Source: Candidatus Iainarchaeum sp.
GTDB lineage: Archaea; Iainarchaeota; Iainarchaeia; Iainarchaeales; GCA-2688035
Reading direction: 5' to 3'
DNA: 5,433 nt
Assembly (NCBI GenBank): GCA_017609945.1
Contig: JAFCCZ010000063.1
Location: 1 to 5,433, forward strand
Shown: one piece after another, positions 1-5,236 of the stretch
How positions within the stretch are numbered: the stretch's first letter is position 1
How the letters are laid out: every line of letters starts with the position of its first letter
The notes under the pieces: generated by a model
Told to the model about the DNA's origin: nothing
What the model saw: only the letters and a program-made list of their open reading frames with translations
Databases searched by the model: none
Program-made: the position numbers and the translations under genes

Positions 1-59
1 CTGGGGTGTGAAACGTAAACTCCGAAGGCCGGATTCACCAGAGTGATTGACTTTTCCAT
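1..59 (-). CDS. 5' end of a divergent gene, product uncertain (partial, runs off the left edge)
   Basis: An ATG on the minus strand (57-59) opens a frame with no stop down to the left edge. The 19 visible residues read MEKSITLVNPAFGVYVSHP. The hydrophobic strand followed by VNP-x-F resembles the very start of B12-binding-domain radical SAM proteins, which often begin with a K-I-L-L-V-N-P-P-like strand, but 19 residues are too few for a family call. No Shine-Dalgarno site precedes the ATG; instead there is a pyrimidine tract (complement of 61-75). An A/T-rich TTAAAAAAG box on the minus strand is centred about 26 bases upstream, the spacing expected for leaderless archaeal transcription. The alternative reading is the tail of a plus-strand gene ending with TGA at 44-46. 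I favour the minus-strand start because its peptide looks more protein-like and it has a plausible promoter. Confidence 0.4.
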   Translation of the reverse strand, partial: MEKSITLVNPAFGVYVSHP

Positions 60-172
60 TAAAGAAAAGGGGGGGTAAATCTTTTTTAAGGCTCTTTGAT
101 TCTAGGCTTGTACCAATTCGGTTAATAAAACAAAGGAATTTAAGTAATTTAATCAGACAGACTGCTTGAAAG
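60..172. promoter_or_regulatory. divergent intergenic promoter region
   Basis: This gap lies between the putative left-edge gene and the sulfatase-superfamily gene. On the minus strand, TTAAAAAAG (complement of about 81-89) could be the TATA element of the left gene. On the plus strand there are two candidates for the sulfatase-family gene: GTTAATAAAA at 121-130, whose first six bases fit the BRE consensus RNWAAW, and TTTAAGTA at 139-146, which would place a transcript start near 165-170. A purine tract with seven consecutive G (69-75) sits next to the left gene. No RNA gene or repeat is evident. Element assignments are by eye. Confidence 0.4.
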
Positions 173-175
173 GTG
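169..175 (+). promoter_or_regulatory. Shine-Dalgarno site that favours a TTG start at 182
   Basis: AAAGGTG at 169-175 matches the AGGTG part of the usual archaeal ribosome-binding sequence and lies 6 bases before TTG at 182. The in-frame GTG at 173 is itself part of this site and has no separate site at proper spacing, so initiation at 182 explains the sequence better. Confidence 0.55.
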
Positions 176-181
176 TATTTC

Positions 182-1420
182 TTGAAAAAACCGAACATTC
201 TTTTCCTGTGGGTTGACGCTTTCCGCTCAGACCTTGTTTTTGGAGAGGAAAGGCATGTTGTAAGCCCAAACTTTGACAGGCTCCGCGACGGGGGCGTTGC
301 CTTCCCAACCCTAATTTCCTCAAACGCAATGAGCCACCCCTGCTTTGCAACCCTTATTACCGGAACATACGCCTTCAAGCACGGCATAACAACTTTTGGA
401 AACTTTAAGCTCAAAAGTGAAATGAAAACATTGCCCGAAATTCTGAAGGAGGCTGGTTACAACACTTACGGGGACATGGCAGGCCGGCTAAACCCGGAAA
501 TGGGGTTTGACCGTGGCTTTGACGAGTATCGCGTAAGGTATTTCAGCGAAAACATTCACGGGAAATGGGGAAAGGACGTTTTTGAAAAATTCAGGAAAAA
601 GCATTACAAAGAGCCCTGGTTTTTGATGCTTCACATTTGGGTGCTGCACCGCTCAAGGTTCCTTACAAAGGAGTTCAACAAGAAAAAGTTTGGCAGGACT
701 GCTTACGAGCGAGCCTTTTCAAACCTTGACTTCAAGCTTGGGGAAATTCTTGAGATGGTTCCAAAGGACACAATAGTGATCATTTCCGGCGACCACGGCG
801 AGGTGTACCCAAAGACCAAGCTGAGGGAGTACATTAACCACTTTTTCTTTATAGCATATGGCACACTGCGCAAGCTGAAAATTTGGAACAGGTATTACCT
901 TGGGGAAAGCCACGGGTCTGACTTGAGCGAGGACGTGGTAAAAACTCCCATGATAATTTACAATGCGCCTGGCTTGCCCAAGAAAAAGAGAATTGAACAG
1001 CAGGTTAGAATGATTGACATTGCGCCAACAATTGTTGAAGTTCTTGGCCTGAACGGCGCGATAAAGCAGCAGGCGCAGGGAAGAAGTCTGCTTCCCCTAA
1101 TCAAGGGAGAGAAGATGAGCGACGAACCAGTCTATGTTGCTGCGCAGGGCATAAAGTTGAGAAAGAAGGAAAAGTGGATGGAGGGAGTAAGAACCTCTGA
1201 CTTCAAGCTTGTTACCTATCCATTTGACAAAAGCAGGAAACCGGAGCTTTTTGATCTGCGAAAGGATCCTGGGGGCAAGAAAAACATCGCTGGCGAAATG
1301 CCAGGCAAGGTAGAAGAAATGCTTTCAACAATGCAGGAGATTAAAGGGGGCAGGCAATTTACAGAGCAAGACGAGAAGGATGTTCTTGAAAGGCTGCGTG
1401 ACCTGCAGTACGAAGACTAA
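182..1420 (+). CDS. alkaline phosphatase/sulfatase-superfamily hydrolase, Ser-type, cytosolic
   Basis: The protein is 412 aa from the TTG at 182 (415 from an in-frame GTG at 173); the TTG is preferred because a Shine-Dalgarno site lies 6 bases before it. It starts directly with the first core strand (KKPNILFLWVDAFRSD, metal-ligand Asp12) and has no signal peptide or membrane helix, so it is probably cytosolic. The nucleophile region (about residues 50-61) is MSHPCFATLITG, which aligns with CxPxR...TG of sulfatases: Ser51 takes the nucleophile place, Pro53 is kept, and the Arg is Phe55. Later motifs are His156 in the WVLH segment, SGDHGE with Asp204-His205 (metal binding), SHG at 243-245, and a sulfatase-like C-terminal LFDLRKDP segment. 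Members of the superfamily hydrolyse sulfate or phosphate esters or transfer phospho groups. The Ser and the missing Arg argue against formylglycine, so a phosphatase or phosphotransferase role is as likely as a sulfatase; the substrate is unknown. Its stop abuts the stop of the convergent PHP gene. Confidence 0.88.
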   Translation: MKKPNILFLWVDAFRSDLVFGEERHVVSPNFDRLRDGGVAFPTLISSNAMSHPCFATLITGTYAFKHGITTFGNFKLKSEMKTLPEILKEAGYNTYGDMAGRLNPEMGFDRGFDEYRVRYFSENIHGKWGKDVFEKFRKKHYKEPWFLMLHIWVLHRSRFLTKEFNKKKFGRTAYERAFSNLDFKLGEILEMVPKDTIVIISGDHGEVYPKTKLREYINHFFFIAYGTLRKLKIWNRYYLGESHGSDLSEDVVKTPMIIYNAPGLPKKKRIEQQVRMIDIAPTIVEVLGLNGAIKQQAQGRSLLPLIKGEKMSDEPVYVAAQGIKLRKKEKWMEGVRTSDFKLVTYPFDKSRKPELFDLRKDPGGKKNIAGEMPGKVEEMLSTMQEIKGGRQFTEQDEKDVLERLRDLQYED

Positions 1421-1423
1421 TTA
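1418..1423. other. stop-to-stop convergent junction TAATTA
   Basis: The TAA of the sulfatase-family gene (1418-1420) is followed at once by TTA (1421-1423), the complement of the TAA of the PHP gene. The two genes face each other with no intergenic base, and the two stops form a palindrome. No hairpin terminator is visible. The only T-rich stretch for plus-strand termination lies inside the PHP coding region (about 1421-1450), so the transcripts probably overlap at their 3' ends. Confidence 0.85.
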
Positions 1424-2287
1424 TACTTTCTTGTGCGCTTGCTTTAATTTAGCCAGCACCTCGTAAGGAATTTTCACCGAATTAATTGTTTCCCTGTCGC
1501 CGCCGTGGAAATCACTTCCGCCAGACTCAAGAAGATTACGGTTTTTTGCAATTTCACGGAAAGATTTTATTATCTGCAAATTTTCCTTTTCACCAATTTT
1601 CAACTCTGGGCAGAGCAAATGATAGGGATAGTATGTTTCAATTCCATGGCCGCCCTGACTTTGAAAGAAATCAATTAACTTTGCAGGGTCTTTGCCGTAG
1701 GTCCCAGGGTGGGCAAGAAAAGCCAATCCGCCGCACTTCTTTATTAGAGAAATTGCCTGCTTAAGAGTGTACTTTTTTTCCCTTTCCACATAAGCCGGCA
1801 TTCCGGCCCCCAAATATTTGTCAAAAACATCCCTAATTGAAGAAAACTTCCCGGGAGCTTTTCGAATAAGCAACTGGGCGATGTGCGGCCTGCCCAAAGA
1901 CCCTTTTGTAAGAGGTTTTAGTTCCTCAAACTCGATGTCAAAACCAAGCTCTTGCAGTTTCTTTACAATTTTTTTCTTTTGCTCAAGCCTTTCCTCTTTT
2001 GCCTCTTTAACAAATTCAGTCATTGCCCTGTGCTCATAATCAATAAACAGCCCAACTGTCTCCACTTCCTTAAATCCAACTTCAGAGGCATCGCAGTTTA
2101 TTTCAATTCCTGGAACAACTTCAATGTCTTTGTCAGATGCATACTTAATAGCCTGTGCAACGCTTCCAACTGAGTCATGGTCCGTTATTGCTATTGCCTC
2201 AATGGCATTTTTCATTGCCAGGTCAACAAGTTCGCTCGCTGAAAGATTTCCATCTGATGCGTCGGAGTGCATGTGCAGGTCAATCAT
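1421..2287 (-). CDS. PHP-domain metal-dependent phosphoesterase (TrpH/YciV-like)
   Basis: This 288-aa protein has the full PHP layout: DLHMHSDASDG (His5, His7, Asp12), AITDHDS (Asp36, His37), PGIEI (Glu62), GRPHIA (His135), LAHPG (His193) and GGSDFHGG (Asp259, His261). These residues form the multinuclear metal site of the family. Length and motif order match the TrpH/YciV group (COG0613). Characterised members include E. coli YciV (RNase AM), which degrades 5'-phosphorylated RNA fragments from the 5' end, and a Chromobacterium enzyme that removes the 3'-phosphate from 3',5'-bisphosphonucleotides such as pAp. At the usual HIVG-type position the sequence is ETVG, so a ligand His seems to be Glu76. 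The ATG overlaps the HIT gene's stop as ATGA (2284-2287), and a GGGGGGA site lies 6 bases upstream. It is the last gene of the four-gene operon. The exact substrate cannot be read from sequence. Confidence 0.93.
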   Translation of the reverse strand: MIDLHMHSDASDGNLSASELVDLAMKNAIEAIAITDHDSVGSVAQAIKYASDKDIEVVPGIEINCDASEVGFKEVETVGLFIDYEHRAMTEFVKEAKEERLEQKKKIVKKLQELGFDIEFEELKPLTKGSLGRPHIAQLLIRKAPGKFSSIRDVFDKYLGAGMPAYVEREKKYTLKQAISLIKKCGGLAFLAHPGTYGKDPAKLIDFFQSQGGHGIETYYPYHLLCPELKIGEKENLQIIKSFREIAKNRNLLESGGSDFHGGDRETINSVKIPYEVLAKLKQAHKKV

Positions 2288-2910
2288 TCTTTTCCCCCCG
2301 CAAGAATTTGAATTAGGCGTTTGGACAAAACCTCAAACCTTTCCTCTGGCAAGAGAACCTTTTCAACAGGAACCATTTTCACAAACTCGCCGTCTGAATC
2401 CTTGAACACTTCTTTCCTTTCAAAAGAGCTGTCAACAGTGTAAGGCTGGCCAATGTTCCCCCTGAAGGGAAATATTTTGATGTGCAGGTGCTCTTTCTTC
2501 TCGGCCCAGTTGGTGCACTTGCCGTAAGTGGCCACTGAGGTCGCCTTCTCCCTTGACTCAGCAGTTGGCTTGAATTCCTTGTTCTCGCCGGCCATTATTT
2601 CCGCCATTGCAGCGCTCAGCTTTGAAAAGGCGACTCCGTAATTCTTTGCCAACTCAGGGGATTTTGCCATTTGGGCAAAGTGGGTTAAGTGCTCAAACGG
2701 CATTAACTGAATTGAGAAATCCTCCTTAGAATTGCCGCCAGTTTTTGGCGACAAAGTTGCAAACCAGGCATTGGATGAATCGCCAACCCTGAATATTACT
2801 ACCGCGCCGTACTCTGTCTTTTCCCCAACAGAGAGAGCCGCTTCCCTGCACAAATTGCAGTCTTCCCTTTGGCCTGTGTCCTCCGCAATAAGTTCTTCAA
2901 TGCCCGCCAT
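2284..2910 (-). CDS. HIT-superfamily nucleotide hydrolase/transferase-like protein
   Basis: This 208-aa protein carries a HIT-like motif, EHLHIKIFPFRG at residues 140-151. Aligned with the classical HxHxHxx motif it has His141, the presumed catalytic His143, and Lys145 in place of the third His. A CNLC pair near the N-terminus (Cys18, Cys21) and His74 in PFEHLTHF fit the zinc-binding CxxC...H pattern of many HIT proteins. The strand-rich part before it (about residues 35-70) matches the position of the HIT substrate strands. At 208 aa it is longer than HINT/FHIT-type proteins (about 110-150), with an extra C-terminal segment beginning GQPYTVDS. Superfamily members cleave or transfer nucleoside monophosphates through a His-AMP/His-UMP intermediate, acting on Ap4A, AMP-lysine, APS or UDP-sugars. 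A HxHxQ form marks the GalT/Ap4A-phosphorylase branch; HxHxK fits neither canonical set. The start lies one base after the NTase-A stop and the stop overlaps the PHP start, indicating co-translation. Confidence 0.78.
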   Translation of the reverse strand: MAGIEELIAEDTGQREDCNLCREAALSVGEKTEYGAVVIFRVGDSSNAWFATLSPKTGGNSKEDFSIQLMPFEHLTHFAQMAKSPELAKNYGVAFSKLSAAMAEIMAGENKEFKPTAESREKATSVATYGKCTNWAEKKEHLHIKIFPFRGNIGQPYTVDSSFERKEVFKDSDGEFVKMVPVEKVLLPEERFEVLSKRLIQILAGGKE

Positions 2911-2911
2911 T

Positions 2912-3988
2912 TCAAATCACTTTAATGAATTCCTTCTCGCGCCTCTCGTTTAGATAAGAATCAAAGTACCCCGTCACAATTCTGTGGTATGGCTTGCCCT
3001 GCTTTGGCTCAACTTTCTCAAGAATTCCACAGGCTTTGATTTTTTCACCAGGATAGGCCAGCAAAGTGTAGTCCCTTGAGTAAAACACAACCTTCTTAAC
3101 GTCACAGTCTTCGCCTGAGTCAATCAGCTTTGAGTTGGCTATGTCGTAACAGCCGGGCCTTACGATTGAACTGTGGTTTTCTGCAACAGTCCCCTCAACC
3201 GTTGCCAGGCCAAGCGAGGTGTATTTCTCCTGGCCCCACTTGAACCAGGTCTCGTCCTCTTTCTCAGCCGCGAAGATCACAAAGAGAAGGTTGTCAAAGT
3301 AGCCCTCTGATTTCTTTCGGTTGATCATGCGGTTCAGGAAAGTGTTCTTTTCAAAAATGTTGAAGCGGTTTCTCTTTTTGTAGAACTCTGTCCACTCCTT
3401 CTCGCTTTTCCACCTCAGGGAAGGGTGTTCCGCGTTCTCCAAATACTTCATTAGCTTCCAAAAATTTTCTTTCCCGTACACAACAATGTTTATGTCAGAC
3501 ATGTTGTAAACATAGTGCCCCATTAGGGTTGAGTAGGTAACCCCGAAATCCTTTAGCCTGAGCCCGCTTTCAAGCAGGAAGTTAACAAACTTGTAGACTG
3601 TTGCAAGGTGCTTGTCAAGGTCCTTCTCAGGCATTGACATTAGCTCGGCAAGGCCTGTTCTCGGAAAATAAGTTCTTTCAATCCGGTCGTGCAGAACCAG
3701 GAAAAAAAGCCTGTCCTTTTCGTGCATTTCGCTCTGGTAAATATACTGAGGGTAAGCGTTCTTGAAGTTTTCAACATACTGCTCCAGCCTGGCTTTCTCA
3801 GCCCACAAATTAAACCTGTTCATTTTCTGGCCTGAAATAAACCTGCACTGTAGTGCCTCGCACTCGATTCTGTCGGTTGGAATATACTTTGGCTTTATTA
3901 GGATGCCCTTCTCAGGGTGCTCGTTCCCGTAGACCTGGCAGTGAAGCCCGTCCTTTGTTGTTATTACAGATGACTCGTAGAAATGCAT
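2912..3988 (-). CDS. predicted nucleotidyltransferase-like protein, copy A (altered SDIN motif)
   Basis: This 358-aa protein is a paralogue of the gene just upstream, similar along its whole length: the N-terminal HFYES and NEHPE...IKPKYIP segments, the central MPEKDLD, TYSTLMGHY and SDI-x-I-V-V-YGKEN segments, ETWFKWG, LGLATVEG, VRPGCYDI, and the C-terminal YLNERREKEF. The middle resembles the DNA polymerase beta-type nucleotidyltransferase core (hG[GS]...Dh[DE]h) as found in an archaeal family of predicted nucleotidyltransferases (COG1665-like). In this copy the acidic pair is Asp165 and Asn167 (codon AAC at 3488-3490), so one metal-binding carboxylate is lost and the protein may be a catalytically weak or regulatory partner. 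The GS turn reads TYS. Its ATG directly follows the stop of copy B (TGAATG), with GGAG 6 bases upstream, so co-translation and complex formation with copy B are likely. The substrate is unknown. Confidence 0.82.
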   Translation of the reverse strand: MHFYESSVITTKDGLHCQVYGNEHPEKGILIKPKYIPTDRIECEALQCRFISGQKMNRFNLWAEKARLEQYVENFKNAYPQYIYQSEMHEKDRLFFLVLHDRIERTYFPRTGLAELMSMPEKDLDKHLATVYKFVNFLLESGLRLKDFGVTYSTLMGHYVYNMSDINIVVYGKENFWKLMKYLENAEHPSLRWKSEKEWTEFYKKRNRFNIFEKNTFLNRMINRKKSEGYFDNLLFVIFAAEKEDETWFKWGQEKYTSLGLATVEGTVAENHSSIVRPGCYDIANSKLIDSGEDCDVKKVVFYSRDYTLLAYPGEKIKACGILEKVEPKQGKPYHRIVTGYFDSYLNERREKEFIKVI

Positions 3989-5089
3989 TCAAATCTCCGC
4001 CTTTACAAACTCTTTTTCCCTTCTCTCATTAAGGTAAGCGTCAAAATAGCCCACCACAACGCGGTAATACTTCTTGCCCTGCTTTGGCTTAACAAGCTCA
4101 AGCAAACCGCAACTCCTAATCTTTTCCCCCTTCAGCGCCTGCTGAACAAAGGGAATTGAATAGGTAACAATTCTCTTTATTGGAATTGCCTTGTCAACCT
4201 TTGGAATTCCACTTTCGCCCTCAACAAATTCCGCCCTGTCAATTTCGTAACAGGCAGGCCTAACGTGGCTGTTGAAGTGGTCTGTCACCTCTCCCTTAAC
4301 TGTTGCCAAGCCGAGAGGCTCATAGTCTGCTTCCCCCCACTTGAACCATGTCTCGCCCGGCTCCTCTACCGTGAAGAGTGTAAAAACCGTGCCCCCGAAA
4401 AGGCCCTCGTATCTTTTCCGGCCCATGTGCTTTACATATTCCTCTTCGGTAAAGTGCGAGGACTCTGAGGTTTTGTGGTCATTGTAGTACTCGGCCCACT
4501 CAGCATCTGTTTTCCACTTGAGCTTTTCGTGCTTTGCTGTTTTCAAAAAATCAAGAACTTTCCATCCGTTTTCCTTGCCGTGAATCAGCAGGTCAATGTC
4601 TGATCTCCCTGGAGTGTAATTTCCCAAAAGCGTTGAGTGAGTTAAGCCCAGGTCGCTTGCCTTGACCCCGCTTTTGGTGAGAAGGGAAACAAGCTCTCTG
4701 ACCAGTGAAAGGTATTCATCCAAATCCTTTTCAGGAACCTTCAGCAGCTCCTGCATCCCGGCTCTCCCGTCGTGCACTTTTTTTATTTTGTTCCTTGGGA
4801 CGACGTAGAACCAGTTTTTGTGAAGCGGGGAGTCGTAAACATAGTCAGGAAACTTTTCCCTGAACTGTTTGACGTAGCCTGCAAGTGGGCCCTTTGGCGC
4901 AAATTGGTTGAAGCGAACCATGCATTTCCCAAACATAAACCTGTACTTCAGCCCCTCCCCTGAAATTGCCTCCCGCGGGATATACTTGGGCTTTACTATC
5001 ACAAAGTCTTCAGGGTGCTCGTTTGCATAGGACTTGCATTGGAATCCGTCAACTGTGTCTATCAGTGTTGATTCGTAAAAGTGTGGCAT
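3989..5089 (-). CDS. predicted nucleotidyltransferase, copy B (intact SDID motif)
   Basis: This 366-aa protein is the first gene of the operon. Residues 1-140 form an N-terminal region with NEHPEDFVIVKPKYIP (about 23-38), a pattern I associate with archaeal COG1665-type predicted nucleotidyltransferases. The catalytic core follows: GLTHSTLLG (148-156) then RSDIDLLIHG (162-171), where Asp164 and Asp166 fit the Dh[DE]h metal-binding pair of the polymerase-beta nucleotidyltransferase fold. The preceding turn has His-Ser in place of Gly-Ser. The C-terminal third (VRPACYEI, CGLLELVKPKQGK, GYFDAYLNERREKEF) is shared with copy A and matches no domain I can name. No signal peptide or membrane segment is visible. 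Such enzymes move an NMP to a protein, RNA, small molecule or another nucleotide; the target is unknown here. The ATG at 5087-5089 has GAAAGG 11 bases upstream and a TATA box about 48 bases upstream. Confidence 0.83.
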   Translation of the reverse strand: MPHFYESTLIDTVDGFQCKSYANEHPEDFVIVKPKYIPREAISGEGLKYRFMFGKCMVRFNQFAPKGPLAGYVKQFREKFPDYVYDSPLHKNWFYVVPRNKIKKVHDGRAGMQELLKVPEKDLDEYLSLVRELVSLLTKSGVKASDLGLTHSTLLGNYTPGRSDIDLLIHGKENGWKVLDFLKTAKHEKLKWKTDAEWAEYYNDHKTSESSHFTEEEYVKHMGRKRYEGLFGGTVFTLFTVEEPGETWFKWGEADYEPLGLATVKGEVTDHFNSHVRPACYEIDRAEFVEGESGIPKVDKAIPIKRIVTYSIPFVQQALKGEKIRSCGLLELVKPKQGKKYYRVVVGYFDAYLNERREKEFVKAEI

Positions 5090-5236
5090 ACTAAAACCGG
5101 CCTTTCTTGTTGGAAGATTTGGGTTGGGTAATTTTTATAAAACGCAATTCTTTCATCTTTGTACTAAAAACAGGGCTTTTACTATAAGTTCTTTAAAGTT
5201 TACACAATCAATATGGTACAATCAGGGTGAAGGGAA
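5090..5236. promoter_or_regulatory. divergent promoter region between the operon and the APS kinase-like gene
   Basis: This 147-base A/T-rich gap contains TTTTATAA at 5133-5140, preceded by GGTAAT (5127-5132), a match to the archaeal BRE consensus RNWAAW in plus orientation. A plus-strand start would then fall near 5162 and give an untranslated leader of about 70 bases for the APS kinase-like gene. A second, weaker box, CTTTAAAG (5191-5198), would give a start near 5220 and a short leader. The first box is nearly symmetric, and in minus orientation it sits about 48 bases before the operon's ATG, implying a leader of about 20 bases. It may therefore serve both directions. No RNA gene is evident. 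Confidence 0.6.
5225..5230 (+). promoter_or_regulatory. ribosome-binding site of the APS kinase-like gene
   Basis: GGGTGA at 5225-5230 contains GGTGA, a strong match to the archaeal anti-Shine-Dalgarno, and lies 6 bases before the ATG at 5237. This fixes the start. Confidence 0.75.

Larger units (their letters stand above)
2912..5089 (-). repeat. ancient tandem gene duplication (NTase-B and NTase-A)
   Basis: The two adjacent genes encode proteins that align end to end with only small gaps, though the DNA has diverged. The 3' junctions are also alike: copy B ends GATTTGA-ATG and copy A ends GATTTGA-A-ATG. This suggests the duplicated unit included the stop codon and its surroundings. Only copy B keeps the acidic pair of the active site. 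Confidence 0.75.

Noticed and set aside
2..46. Possible C-terminal tail of a plus-strand gene ending with TGA at 44-46 (WGVKRKLRRPDSPE).
   Set aside because: Only 14 residues, basic and low in information. The overlapping minus-strand ATG frame gives a more protein-like peptide with a promoter at leaderless spacing. Not excluded, only less likely.
153..350. A 65-residue minus-strand open frame over the start of the sulfatase-family gene.
   Set aside because: It is antisense to a well-supported gene, is rich in Arg, Gly and Gln with no motif, and overlaps the conserved nucleophile region of the sense frame.
730..1215. Repeated CTTCAAGCTTG at about 730 and 1201 in the sulfatase-family gene.
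   Set aside because: Both encode Asp-Phe-Lys-Leu in the same frame, and a chance reuse of codons explains it.
2294..2299. Run of six C (G on the minus strand) at the HIT/PHP junction as a possible frameshift site.
   Set aside because: Both frames are intact, the run encodes Ala-Gly-Gly-Lys at the HIT C-terminus and also serves as the ribosome-binding site of the PHP gene 6 bases from its ATG.
1486..2405. Several plus-strand open frames of 73-93 residues antisense to the PHP and HIT genes.
   Set aside because: They lie opposite strongly supported coding regions with all catalytic motifs, show biased shadow-frame composition (runs of Phe, Ser and Leu), and have no homology or ribosome-binding sites I can see.
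4265..4963. Plus-strand open frames of 63-67 residues antisense to NTase-B.
   Set aside because: Shadow frames; the minus-strand reading aligns with its paralogue over the full length.
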